A stretch of 64,000 nt of DNA from Punctularia strigosozonata HHB-11173 SS5 (Eukaryota; Basidiomycota; Agaricomycetes; Corticiales; Punctulariaceae). Made by a program: the position numbers and the translations under genes. The notes beneath the pieces were generated by a model. It worked only from the letters and a program-made list of their open reading frames with translations. It searched no databases and was not told the origin of the DNA. Positions 41,035 through 52,457 of this stretch are shown in pieces. The stretch spans positions 533,414 to 597,413 of the forward strand of contig NW_006767436.1 in assembly GCF_000264995.1 (NCBI RefSeq), written 5' to 3'. Every line of letters starts with the position of its first letter. Within the stretch, counting starts at the first letter, position 1.

Positions 41035-43923
41035 ATGGACGTGTCTATGGCCTTGGAAAATGCTGAGGACTACTGCCCTTCTCTTCCCGAAGGTCGTACC
41101 ATTGCTCCGACGGCAAGCTCTACGATCCCTGAACCGGAGGATAGATCCGGCATAAATCACGCATATATCAACACCAACACTTCTGCTGGGACTTTGCCTC
41201 TTCATGACGTAGCTATTCGACAATTGTCGCAAAGCCCTACTCTCTTTTCCTCCGCACGGCGCGCGTGGCTCCCGGTGTTAATTGACCCAAGAGACATACC
41301 TCCGCCTCGACAACCCACCGTTACCACTTCGTACCCTCTGCCTAAGTCTTCTGACGTGCCCTTACCTGGCCTCTCAGTATCTGAACTCCTCTTGACGACC
41401 GTGTCTACGCTTCTTGATCCGCAGCTCCGACAGGAAAATGATACAGGCGCATATATGCACTCATCTCATGCTGAGACGGGTGGATCCCAGCAAAGCGGAT
41501 TAATAGACAACCTCGCTGATGCTTTCAACTCTCCTCGCGGTGATGATAATGAAATGGAGTGCGAAACTGCCACCACATGCACCAATGATCCCGCCTTCTC
41601 AGACGACTGCGAGGCTACTGGTCCCTCTAGTGAAGAACCGCCAATAGGACCACATGAAAAGGTTCTCTTGGAGGCGGACCACGAGGCCTATGCATCGCCT
41701 CTTGAATTGGTAGAGGACTTGCCTCTTGTACCCTTCACCGATGGCCGATATCGACCGGCTGAGGATAATCTCGGTCATCACGACAATGTCCAACTGGAGC
41801 TTCAAAACGATTCCTTCAACGTTGGGAGAAGAGACTCTGCAGCCGGCTCTTCCGATCTCCCGCTTATTTCTCCATCTCAAAATCCTGTAGTTGAACCTGA
41901 AGCGCAACCGACGACTCGATTCCCAGCTGACCAATCTGATCCTTCTCCGGCTGAATCATCTGTATTCTCGGTAGCACTGCCCGATGGCGCGATGCTTCAG
42001 TCCAGTCGACACTCCCCAGTTCTTCATCTTCCTCTGCTGTTCCGGCCGTCCGTCGCTCTTACGTGCAACAACGGATCCGACCCGAGCACAAGCGTATCGG
42101 AGGCTTCGCGACCGTCGCTTCGGAAGTTGCTCACAGGCTATGCCGAATCACCGCCATCTTCAAGCCCGCCTATTCCTGAAGCTGATATGCAAGATCCCTG
42201 GACCGAGTCGTCTGAAAATCGCCCTCACACTGAAGACTCTGAACCAACGTCGACGTGCGCCTCTGCTGGACATGACGAAGATGCTACCCCCTCTGCGTCT
42301 TTGCCTGGCCACATCCAGCCGGATGGGAACTTGGAGCTACGGCATCCTCGGCCCTCCAGATTGCTCCCGGACCTCGACTCTTTCAAAGACTTCTTGCAAT
42401 CACGGCCTGATTTCACGAGCACCCCTTTGCATCCTGATGGACTCGATCATGTCGGGCTGAGCGTAACGAGTCTTTCTTCTTCGCCGCCCCTAAGCTCGAG
42501 CCCCAGCCGCATATTCACGTCATCTCCTGCCGTTCCTTCATCTGGAGACGATCTGTTCCCGCTAGACGACAAGCATGATAACGACGGTTACGGGGATACC
42601 AGCGAGCTGCCTAACGCGGGAAACTACATGCTGGAGCTTCCTCACACTTTGTTGAGTGCCCCGGAAACGGATGCTCTTGGGGCTGCAAATTTGTTCAATC
42701 GCGAGATGGACGACCTTCAGATGGAGATAGCAGGTGGCGAGTACGATCTGCCGCCATCATCACCACCTCCGCTGTCGTGGTCACCACCACCTGCCAATGT
42801 TGATAGAACAGAGGCGGGGACAGCCATGATCACGGTGGGTGCTTATGAACAGATCATGACCTCTGTATTGCTCACAGTGATCATACCATGACAGGACCAA
42901 GGCGATGAGATGGAATCGCAAGCCGTCCAGGAGGCTGGACAGAGCAGTAGCTTCAACGATGTACGATCTCTCACAGCTCTTATGCAGTATCGATGGCTCT
43001 ACATAACTCCTTCAGGACCATAGCGCTCATTCTACGTTTCAGCCCGAGGAATTGAAAGAAGTATCGGCCAAGCGGAAGGTACCCCTCTGCCAATCGCTCT
43101 TTGCTTCCATTTCTTATCCATTCTCCAGAGGACCGGCAGCCCTGCGCTGCCGAACCCCAAGCGTCATACGAGCGTCACTCTCGATCGCGAGCATAAGAAA
43201 CTGATCGCGCCCTTCCGTTCGCCAAAGCCGGTTCCAAAGAAGAGCAGCGACAAATGCAAACCGAGCATGCTATCGCCGCTCGCGCTCGCACTGGGCAATA
43301 CAGGAGTGTCGCCCGGCGTCAGCAAGGCGTCCTCGTCGAAGCAGGACACTTCCAGCGCGCCGCTTTCCGCTAAGGAAGCCGAATGGCAAAAAATCAAGGA
43401 TTATACGCCCAGAGCGGCTGCCAAGTTCAAGTCACCCCTCGCGTCGTCCGCCTCCGCCTCGTCGAGGTTGAACGCTGCTGTCAAGTTCACGCCGACGATC
43501 CAAGCTCTGGAAAGGAAGCTACAGGTTCTTAAGCGCGCGGTCAAGATCAAAGAGGACGGCGAACAAGAGAAGCTGGACCAGCTGGCCGCGAAGTGGCGGG
43601 AGAGCGGGAGAGGGATCGCGTGGGAGGTATGGAATCTGGTCAAGGACCGCGCAGAGGCCGGAGACCCGTCGGGTTCGAAGAGTGGAGGCTGGGGATACGA
43701 CGACGAGAAGAAACCCTTCCAAAGCAACTGGGGGTGGGATGTATCTCACGATCAGCAAGCGAACGACGTCGGCCCCTACGAAGAGGAACCACCGCGCTCT
43801 TCGCCATGTGACGATGAGAATACGGATCGACCGTCAGACAACTTGGGGACCATGCTCAGGCAACTCAAGATTGATCCAGCGACGCTTGGGTGGGATGACG
43901 CCATGGAAGACTTTGTCGATTGA
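41035..43923 (+). CDS. SFR1: Sfr1/Mei5-like Swi5-dependent recombination mediator with long N-terminal extension
   Basis: The C terminus carries the Sfr1 core: FTPTIQALERKLQVLKRAVK, DGEQEKLDQLAAKWRESGRG, then IAWEVWNLVKDRAEAGD and WGWDVSH-type residues, after KKLIAPFRSPKPVPKKSS. Sfr1 pairs with Swi5 to stimulate Rad51/Dmc1 filaments. The core is in the last exon. Before it the first exon alone gives about 620 residues of disordered Ser/Pro/Glu/Asp-rich sequence (start MDVSMALENAEDYCPSLPEG, Kozak GCCATGG). Three introns (about 42840-42894, 42961-43017, 43078-43130) link the parts. S. pombe Sfr1 is about 300 residues, so the N-terminal half is an enlargement, or less likely two genes read through. 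Confidence 0.7.
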
Positions 43924-44161
43924 GTATTGTCCTGATTTGTGCATTGTATACTGTATGCTTGCATGTGAGCCCACGCCTTGCGTCGTCCAGAACGAACGTG
44001 TACGATGTGCCTGTATATCCCTGTAGAGTCCGCAATCCAACTTTGACGTTCACGTATCCCACGTCGCTCACCATTGACATTCAGGTCTCAGAACTCTAAC
44101 GCCTGACCAACACGCTAAAGAGAGCGGACAGACCTCGCTCTCCGATCTATGCCCGCACACG

Positions 44162-44947
44162 ATGCCCGCACACCCGTTCATCCTCGTCGCGCCTGCCACT
44201 CGCGGCCTCTCGCTCGCAATCACCCGGCACCTCCTGCAACACACCACGCTCCCCATCTACGCTACGCACCGCAGTGATGACCCGGCCGCTGTGCACGCGC
44301 ACATCCTCTCCCCGCTCACCTCCTCCAACATCGACGCCAAGCGCCTCACGCTCCTCCCGCTCGACCTCACCTGTCCCGATTCCATAGCCGCCGCCTCTCA
44401 CCAACTCCGCGAGACCCTGCCCGAGGACGCGTACATGCATATGGGCTGGTTCGGCGGCGGCGTGCTGCACCCCGAACGCTCGCCGGCCGATTTATGCATC
44501 AAGAAGATCCAAGAAACGCTCCAGATTAACACCGTCTCCCACCTCCTGCTAATGGCGCACTTCTCCCAGTTCCTTCCACCCCGAACATCTCATCCCGCTC
44601 CGCTGTCGAAGTGGGTGCACGTCTCTGCGCGCGTCGGCTCCATCTCCGATAACCGCGCCGGCGGCTGGTTCTCCTACCGCGCTTCCAAGGCCGCGCTCAA
44701 CCAGTCCATCCGCACATTCGATCTCTGGTTGCAGCAGCGGCGCATCCCCGCCATGGCTGTCGGCGTGCATCCTGGTACGGTGAAGACGGGCCTGAGCAAG
44801 GAATTCTGGGCAAGCGTGGAGAATGGCAAGGGAAAGTTGTTTGAGCCGGAGGAGGCAGCAGCGAATCTTGTACGGGTTGTGGAGAGTCTCGGAGAGGAGG
44901 GCAGGGGACGGGTGTGGGATTGGAAGGGGGAGGAGGTGCCGCCTTGA
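44162..44947 (+). CDS. Short-chain dehydrogenase/reductase, C-factor (CsgA)-like
   Basis: One exon, 261 residues. It begins MPAHPFILVAPATRGLSLAI, where APATRGLS replaces the usual TGxxxGxG cofactor loop of classical SDRs. The catalytic tetrad fits: WVHVSARVGSISDNRAGGWF gives the serine and YRASKAALNQSIRTF gives the tyrosine and lysine. NTVSHLLLMAHFSQFLPP and VGVHPGTVKTGLSKEFWAS are typical of the C-factor-like SDR subgroup. Substrate unknown. It has no introns, unlike its neighbours. A duplicated ATGCCCGCACAC lies just upstream (44147) in another frame. Confidence 0.8.
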   Translation: MPAHPFILVAPATRGLSLAITRHLLQHTTLPIYATHRSDDPAAVHAHILSPLTSSNIDAKRLTLLPLDLTCPDSIAAASHQLRETLPEDAYMHMGWFGGGVLHPERSPADLCIKKIQETLQINTVSHLLLMAHFSQFLPPRTSHPAPLSKWVHVSARVGSISDNRAGGWFSYRASKAALNQSIRTFDLWLQQRRIPAMAVGVHPGTVKTGLSKEFWASVENGKGKLFEPEEAAANLVRVVESLGEEGRGRVWDWKGEEVPP

Positions 44948-45075
44948 CTACGACGTTCCTTGGGTATATACATTATTGGGGTATACGGATGCACAGCTCA
45001 ACGGGCTATGGATTGTGAGCCGGCACTCGGATTAGAGATCGAGATTCTCTCGGGATATCTAGAGAGCCACGCCGT

Positions 45076-46948
45076 TCAACATCCAGAGCGTACACACCAC
45101 AGAAAGATGACTCGCCTCGCTTGTATTCGCGACTTCAGATCTTCTTCGTATAACTGATCCGCGCCTAGCTGATTCCCGAGCGTGAGCCATCCTGGGCGCG
45201 TGTTGTGTTTCCGCCCGAAGATTTCAATCTTGCGCCCGCCGGGACACATGCGCTCGATCAGACCGTAGACTTCATCAGGCTTGCGCGACGTCTCCCGAAC
45301 CTGGCACCCATGCGTCAAAACGCCGGACGCGAAGGGAGAAAGAAATTCATACCTCGGACACTATGACGTCTGTGTCGAGGCCTCTGTTGCACCATGAGGG
45401 GTAGACAATATTGCCGGCGGAGTCCGTGCGCGTTTTGACGGCGACGAGCATGTGCTCTTTAGTGTGATTGAGCCAATGACCTGTCCTGCCAGTCCGAATC
45501 ACCCTTTGCAACTGCGTCACCGTACATTAGCGATGGCGAAGATGGGAAAGGAAGCCAGACGCTCACCTGATTGGTTTTGATCCAGACGACTTCATCGACA
45601 CGCGTATAACCCCATACACGGAGGCATTCCCGACCGACTTCCATAGCGCGGCCGGTAACCCAGAGAAATAGCAGCCCCTCGTCTTGTAACGCGGGTATGG
45701 GCATCGCGCGCATCTCGTCATCCGTCATCGTTCCGTAGGGCAACTATCAGATAGCAATGTATGGGTATATCGGCGGTTTGGACGCAGACAAAAGATCGGA
45801 CGCACGCTCATGTGGATATCCCAGGGCGGGTCGGCCATGATGACATGAAATTTGCCGAGCACCGAGTAATCGAACCGCCTCAGGTCGCAGTTTATCCATT
45901 GAGGCGGTAGAAGAGGTTTGTCCTCGCTTGTCGGTCCCAACCCGATGGGGAGTTTAAACTCCTGCGCCTTCGCCACCTCCTTGCTGCTGTCCCTTTGCGA
46001 AAACGTCACTCCGCCCTGGCTCGTGTTCGAATTTGCAACAAACGCAGATCCATCCCCTTCGTCCCAGTCTACCTCGTAGTGCAGGTACCGACAGGGCGCC
46101 TTTTCCTTGCCCCTCCCACCCGCGCCCAGGCCGCTGGGTAAGCTGACAGGCGTGCTCATAGTGCCCGGCGGGCGAGGTGCAGACGGTAATGGTGGGATGG
46201 AAGGCGAGAGCGCATAAGTTGGTTCGGAATAGCACGTGTTCAGGTATGAGCAGTGGCCGAGGGAAGGGTCGGTGTGCGCGCGGATGATGGGGCGGAAGTG
46301 CACACGGGGGCAAATGCTCGATCCTGAGTCAGCTCCCTGTGCTTGTGCGCGGAACTTGGCGCAGTCATCTTTGGTGATGCGCGGACAGACGGGCTCGAAG
46401 GCGTTGGTAGAGCGGAAGCGCTCGGCCAGCAGGCGACCCTTCGCAGTCCCTCGTTGCAAGATCGCGTAGACCTCCCGAAGCTCGCGGCTCAGATGTCTGC
46501 TCGGCGATGTCGGCGGGTCGGCGTGCTCATCCTCGCCAGGGGCGGCGTCGGCATCAACGTGCTCATCCTCCGGGTCGCCTGTGGCAGAGTCGGCGTCCTC
46601 GTCACGTACGGGGCGCTTGCGCTTCTTTGCGGGACGGGGGAGCGCGCTCGGTCCTAGCTGAACGTCGAGCACGACTAAGGTTCTGTTCCCGGTGTCGTCG
46701 CGGTGGACGACGACGGTGCCGTGCTCCCAGGTACGCGAGAAGGCCGAAAGGATGGAATCGAAGCGTGCGAGATCGGTGAGGCGTAAGGGTGGGCGCGCGC
46801 TGGGCGTGGTGCGCGCAGAGGCCGCGATGAGCTTGGCCAGGAGAACGGGCGAGTCAATTGGGAAAACAAGGCGGGACGGCCGCGCGAGGGCGGCGAGTCC
46901 GCTCGAGACGAACGCTGTCTGCGACGGGTCTGGGGCCGTCGAAGTCAT
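45076..46948 (-). CDS. IME4: METTL3/IME4-type mRNA N6-adenosine methyltransferase (MT-A70)
   Basis: Catalytic m6A writer. The MT-A70 core reads [20 protein letters not shown] (catalytic DPPW), [119 protein letters not shown] and [20 protein letters not shown]-terminal to it is [20 protein letters not shown], then CSYLNTC and [12 protein letters not shown]. The N-terminal third is disordered and acidic with [14 protein letters not shown] as likely nuclear signal. The RTGHWLN block makes METTL3 rather than METTL14 likely. Four exons; start [16 protein letters not shown] at 46948. Divergent from STI1. Confidence 0.88.
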
Positions 46949-47240
46949 CGTCAACCTTCGACCCGAATTTGGTTGTGACTGGGATCACTTGCCTTGCTGA
47001 TGAATCAGAGCTTGATCAGAGAGAACTCTGACCGAATCATGTTAGATATCTGATCTACTCATTTGCATCAACTAATCATATCGCTCAGAGTTCAGTAACC
47101 CGACCGTGATCAGATAAGTCTTCGCCGTAAACGGGGCCTTTCTCGAAGCTTCCAGCATCCCGCATCGCCCAAGCCATGCACCGTCATAAACCCTCGCATC
47201 TGAGCGTCTACCTAGCGGATTGTAACTTCTACATATCACC
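46949..47240. promoter_or_regulatory. Divergent promoter region IME4 / STI1
   Basis: 292 bp between start codons, AT-richer in the middle, with a perfect heat-shock element nearer STI1 (see separate entry). Confidence 0.5.
47140..47152 (+). promoter_or_regulatory. Heat-shock element upstream of STI1
   Basis: TTCTCGAAGCTTC is a perfect three-unit TTCnnGAAnnTTC heat-shock element, 88 bp before the STI1 ATG. STI1 is an Hsf1 target in other fungi, so the placement makes sense. Binding was not tested. Confidence 0.7.
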
Positions 47241-49318
47241 ATGGCCGACGTAAGTACCCCCTCCCCAATCCCTCCAGTCGTGGGAGGCTGACGACATGGT
47301 GTATTGCAGGTAAACGCACTGAAAGACCAAGGCAACAAGGCCTTCGCTGCGAAAGACTATGACAAGGCGATCGAGCTCTTTAGCCAGGCGATCGCGCTTG
47401 ACCCGAAGAACCATGTGCTTTACTCGAACCGGAGCGCAGCACACGCCGGGAAGAAGGAGTACATCAAGGCGCTCGAGGATGCCGAGGAGGTACGTTCTTC
47501 ACAACGGTGATTCTCTCCAGTTCATCGGAATAGCTGTTGACCGTTTTCCAACAACTATAGTGTGTCAAGGTGAATCCGAACTGGGCGAAAGGCTACGCAC
47601 GTAAAGGCGCTGCGCTGCACGGCGCCAGGCGATACGACGAGTCCATCGCCGCCTACGAAGCCGGCCTAAAGCTCGAAGACAGCCCTGCACTACGCAAGGG
47701 TCTCAAGGAGGTGCAAGATGCAAAGGGTATGTCTGCGCTTATCTTGCACATTATTCCGCAAATATTGACCACGTTTCATGGGCCACAGAGTCTGAAGGTG
47801 GCGGCCTGGGACTTGGCAAACTCTTCGCCGATCCCAACCTTATCGGTAAACTCGCCGCGAACCCGAAGACCTCCAAGCACTTTGCCGACCCGTCCTTTGT
47901 GCAGACCCTGCGCAGCATCCAACAAAATCCTAAGCTTGCCGAGGGGTGTGTACAGTCCCCTATATTCTCTTACACGAGTCGACCGACTAACTGCGGTTCG
48001 CAGCATGCTTGGACGCGACCCGCGCATGATTGATGTGCTTGGCGTCCTTATGGGCATCGACATGCAGGGCTTCAGCCGCCCCGAAGGCTCAGAAGAGCTG
48101 CCGCCCGGTTTTGAAAAGTCTCCCACATCTCCTCCCGCCTCCTCCTCTTCTCCACCTCCTCAAGCTTCGACGTCAACCTCCCAACCCCCTTCAACTTCAA
48201 CTCCTAAGCCGAAAGCTGAAGAAGCTCCCGTGGAAGATGTCGAGATGGAGGATGCCGACGATGAGGACAAGAAGGCACAGAAGGAGGCTGAGGCGGAAAA
48301 GAAGCTTGGATCGGAGGCGTACAAAAAACGCGATTTCGCCACAGCGGCGCAACACTTCCAGAAAGCTTGGGATCTCTGGCCTAAGGACATCACCTACCTC
48401 TCTAACCTAGGAGGTGAGCTCATGTTCGCTATTGAGCCTCTGGGGCAATGCTTACAAGGCGCTTTATCAGCCGTCCACCTTGAAGAAGGCGACTACGACA
48501 AGTGCATCGAAGTCTGCCAGACCGCCGTCGACGAGGGCCGTTCGCTCCGCGCGGACTACAAGCTTGTCGCCAAGGCGCTCGGGCGCATCGGCACTGCCTA
48601 CGCGAAGAAGGGTGACTTACCCTCCGCGATCAAATTCTACGAAAAGTCGCTCACCGAGCACCGCACGCCCGACATCCTCACTAAGCTACGCGAGACGGAG
48701 AAGCTTAAGGCCGAGCTCGACCGCAAGGCGTACATCGATCCCGAGAAGTCTGCCGCAGCGCGCGAGGAGGGCAACAAGCAGTTCAAGGCGGGCGACTTCG
48801 CCGGCGCGGTGAAGAGCTACACCGAGGCGATCAAGCGCGACCCGGCCGACCCGCGCGGGTACACGAACCGCGCGGCGGCGTACAACAAGCTCGCGGCGCT
48901 CCCGGAGGCGCTCAAGGACGCCGAGGCGGCGATCGCGGCGGACCCGACGTACGTGAAGGCGTACATCCGCAAGTCGCACGTGCTCTTCGGCATGCGCGAG
49001 TACAGCAAGGCGCTCGAGGCCGCGCAGGAGGCGGCGGAGCACGATGCGGAAGGGAAGAACACGACGGAGATCCAGCAGCAGATGATCAAGATTCAGCAGG
49101 CGCTGGCGACGGAACGCGCGGGCCAGACGGACGAGCAGGTGATGGAGCAGGCGATGCGCGATCCGGAAGTGGCGCAGATCTTGAACGACCCCGTTATGCG
49201 CAGCATACTAGAGCAGGCGCAGAGCAACCCGGGCGCGCTGCAGGACCATATGAAGAACCCGATCGTGCGCCAGAAGATACAGAAGCTCGTGAACGCGGGT
49301 ATCATCCGGACGCGGTGA
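47241..49318 (+). CDS. STI1: Sti1/HOP Hsp70-Hsp90 co-chaperone
   Basis: Begins [20 protein letters not shown] after a small first intron (GTAAGT donor within codon region of GAC). TPR1 includes [20 protein letters not shown] and [20 protein letters not shown]; a DP1 repeat follows ([40 protein letters not shown]), and a disordered Pro/Ser/Ala stretch. TPR2A has [23 protein letters not shown]2B has [22 protein letters not shown]2 has [20 protein letters not shown], ending NAGIIRTR. About seven exons. It is a full-length co-chaperone. Heat-shock element upstream. Confidence 0.95.
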
Positions 49319-49478
49319 GACGACAGATCGAGGGGGTATTTCACAGCCAGTTACGGGGTCCAACGAAATGTGACATAATATCCATATTGTATTTTACAGC
49401 CATCCATCGTCGTTGCATATACAGTTCTAACGTGTTGTCTCATCGCTCCGTATATGATCTCTCTGATCTCGCCTTCGA

Positions 49479-50962
49479 TCAAGCTTTATCCGGCGACGAC
49501 CAAGACCATTCTGCATATCCTGCCTCATCGAATATCCTCCGTACTTCCTTCTCCAACGCCTCATTCACTTGCCCGCCCTCTTTCGCGGCTCTCCACGCTT
49601 TGACACTCGCATGCACTTCGTCTGGCGTACTCAACCCTGCGATCATAGGCCAGCCGTTCTCATTCGCGAGCCTGTACGCATATCCCAGCGCGACGTCAGG
49701 CAGCGTCGAACCATTCTCGGAGGAAATCTGGATCGCCTTGTCGCGCGCGGCTTTGAGCGCCTGGGGCGCTGGGTGCCAAGTGGGCGTATTACCCGTGAGG
49801 AGACCCATGTTAAGTGGAGAGGCGGCGACGAGCTGGGAGATCTTGGCGCGTTCTGTGAGGGCCGGGGCGAAGGCGAGGAGCGACTGGTTCTGGAGGTTGA
49901 GGTGCGAGTAGGAGAGAAGGGCGTCGAGGGGTTTTCCGGTCTTGTGCAGAACGAGAAGGGCGATGCGGAGGAGCGTAGGGAGTGGATAACCTGGGGTTGT
50001 TGGCGGCATGAAATCAAGTATATGCACAGAAAAAATTGGAAACAACCTGCGATGCCGACGTTCTTGATCAACCCTTCATCCTGCATCTTGCGCATTTCCG
50101 CGATCGCGTCCAGCACCTTCTGGTCGCCCTCGCCCCATACTTTACCCTCGCTCCCGGGCTCAAGCCCATATTCTGCCACCTTTTCTGTGAGGGCTAGCGC
50201 ATGTCTACCGGAGGAACCCTCTGCGGCAGTAGGCGGGGGTACGGGCGTCGCGACGAACTCGAGGTCGTGAAGGAAGACAACGTCGAGGTAGGGCGTATTG
50301 AGTCGCTCGAGGCTTCGCATGACCGACGCTCTTATAGTCGCCGGGGAGTAGTCGAAGTCCCATGGGCCGTAACGTCCGCATTTAGTCATCTGAGGCATCA
50401 TGGTCGACATACATATCAAAAATGAACAGAACAATCGAGGCTTACAATTTTGTACGAGAGTCGAGGAAATTCAGCCTCGAGCGATTTCAGCACGGTGCCC
50501 AGGACGATCTCCGATGGGCCATCTAACAAAATGGCAATTTAGGTGCTAAGTTGTTGACAGAATCGGCGCGCTCACAATACGCGGACGTATCGAATGCCTT
50601 GATGCCGTAGCTTTACGACGCGCCGCAGTCATGAACAACCAAGTCCGCGTAGTCTGAGGCAGAGGGAACAATACCGGAGAGCAAGCCTGACGGTGCGCAA
50701 TGGAACATCGCTCTCGAGGTACTCTTCCTTGTTGTACGAGCTGTTAAGAGGCGCAGCGCCGAAGATGAGTTCAGGTAGCTGCAAGGCGCCGACTTCGCTC
50801 TATGACCGCATCGATATCAATTGAGTTATGTTCCCGAGAGCGTGTTGGAAGCCAACATACAGGCGCCTTTCCTTCCACAGGGTTGTCTTCCGGTCCATCA
50901 GGGATGGAATCGAGGGGCGGGAACGCGAACACAGGCTGAGGAGCGTCTAATCGGGAGACCAT
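49479..50962 (-). CDS. Aldo/keto reductase, Ara2-like D-arabinose or L-galactose dehydrogenase family
   Basis: Catalytic core: LPELIFGAAPLNSSYNKEEY, VRLALRYGIKAFDTSAYYGP (catalytic Tyr), SEIVLGTVLKSLE, TKCGRYGPWDFDYSPATIRA (catalytic Lys), SVMRSLERLNTPYLDVVFLHD (catalytic His), GYPLPTLLRIAL, SYSHLNLQNQSL, SPLNMGLLTGNTPTWHP and IAGLSTPDEVHASV. C terminus WSWSSPDKA. An upstream exon starts MVSRLDAPQPVFAFPP, and one intron near 50800-50880 with a GTATGT donor removes an apparent stop. Splicing of RYGIKAF uses a donor GTATTG with an AAG acceptor. Exon 1 is the least certain part; the catalytic part is intact. Confidence 0.8.
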
Positions 50963-51165
50963 GGTTGTCGCAGATATTGAAGATGTTCAATCGCAACCCA
51001 AGATGTCAGAGCGGCAGAACGCGATCGCATGGAGCGATCACGCTAGCATGGTCACGCGGGAGTAACGTCACGCAGGCAGAAACATGATATTGCAGAGTTC
51101 GCCGTTTACAGGGATAGGAGTAGCCGGCTCTACGGTTCCCCAACAATCCGTAGAAATCGAGTGAT

Positions 51166-51735
51166 CTACCACTTGTCGCGCGACCAGCTAAGGGGTTAGA
51201 AGGACAACGCGTTAAAAGGAGTGTAAGAACCCAGTTCAGAGAGATGTTAGCCCACCTCTTCTCGAACTTCTGGTTGACGCTGATCAGCTTTGTACCCTCG
51301 TCGGGCTGAATCTTGTTCCAGGGCGTTGGGTTGTCCTTAGTCCACACGACTGAGAGATATTGAGGAAAGAGATTGGAACCAGCACGGATGAATGGTGGAA
51401 AGTCATGCGGAAACGAGCAATGAGATGGTGTGCCATTAAGCAGAAAGTGAATGGTGCGCTGACCGGTAGGACCACGCGCAAGGCGGGTGAGGTACCAGGA
51501 CCCGCCCACGATGACGCCGCCAATGATAGCGTAGCTATTATACAGACGATGAGCCTCCCGAACAAATGCCCTCAAGGACTCAGCTTACATCGGGATCGCC
51601 TAAGCAGTTCGCGAAAACTTAGTTGAGCGCTACGCATCGCAGGAGGTAGGGTATAGCTGAACGGGTTGGCCCGGAACGTACCTCAATGGCGAACCAGTGC
51701 TTCATGAACGACTTCTGCGGGGGCCTGACAGGCAT
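51166..51735 (-). CDS. NDUFA4-like (NADH-ubiquinone reductase MLRQ/B12D) small respiratory protein with 11-nt microexon
   Basis: Spliced protein of about 72 residues: MPVRPPQKSFMKHWFAIEAI, PIYAIIGGVIVGGSWYLTRL, ARGPTVVWTKDNPTPWNKIQ and PDEGTKLISVNQKFEKSWSRDKW. It has the single membrane segment, TPWN and WSRDKx end of the NDUFA4/B12D family, now known mainly as a cytochrome oxidase-associated protein in mammals. Five exons: the second is GCGATCCCGAT, 11 nt, between acceptor CTTAG and donor GTAAGC. The last intron has donor GTGGGC and joins KS to WSRDKW. Confidence 0.82.
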
Positions 51736-52065
51736 TGTGACTAGTCCCAGCAGTCAGAAAACAGCTCGAGTGCCTCCAGAAACCGGACTTGCTTGATAGT
51801 TAACGGGACGACAGAAGAGACTGAGATGGGGTTTGTTGGGTCCAGACGAGTTGACCGGCTGCGACCTCCGTCACACTTGGTCGTGCTAATTCCCACACTT
51901 AGCCCAGGTCACTTCCAGGCCCGTGCTGCCACCTGCTGCCACGCCCAAGCCACGCCGCCGCGCTGCTCGTCGGCAAGCACAATACCTACATTCATCCTCA
52001 TTGCTCTCCACCGTGTTCTTGAAGCTCTCATCGCCGCTGCAACGATTAGCTCTGAATTTGTGAAG

Positions 52066-52457
52066 ATGTTCGGCCGGATCACCCACCTCGCTTTTGACGC
52101 TCTCTTGATTGCTGCATTTCTCGCTGGTATACGGCGAACGACCGGTCTCACGTACGTACTATCGTTTCGGTCTGTATCTTTTCTGACCGGAGATTGTATG
52201 CATAGACCCGCGATTGCCAAAGTGCCGAACAAAGATATCCGTCGTAAGCATCCCTTATGCTGCCTTGTCCGCCCTATCATGCTTGCTTACCATCCGACAG
52301 AGTTCTTGCGGTCTTACCTGGAGGCGGGAGAGTATGCGTTTGACTTTGCCGTGGTGGTGATGGGCGTACGTTATCCCTCGATTGCTTCACGGCTTCTCGA
52401 TTGATCCTCCTTTTGTAGAGGTCCCCGTCATTCACGCGCGAACGCGGGGATCAATAG
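52066..52457 (+). CDS. DUF1748 small membrane protein
   Basis: Four exons giving about 80 residues: MFGRITHLAFDALLIAAFLA, GIRRTTGLTPAIAKVPNKDI, RQFLRSYLEAGEYAFDFAVV and VMGRSPSFTRERGDQ. The start and the RTTGLT...PNKD...YLEAGE pattern match the short fungal DUF1748 family, whose role is unknown to me (a mitochondrial location has been suggested for the yeast member). One hydrophobic N-terminal helix and one C-terminal. Introns are 53-59 nt with GTACGT, GTAAGC and GTACGT donors. Confidence 0.8.

Noticed and set aside
50770-50880. Apparent stop in the N-terminal exon of the aldo/keto reductase
   Set aside because: A GTATGT donor and CTTGCAG acceptor make an 82-nt intron that removes it and joins VEGKAP to LPELIFG in frame.
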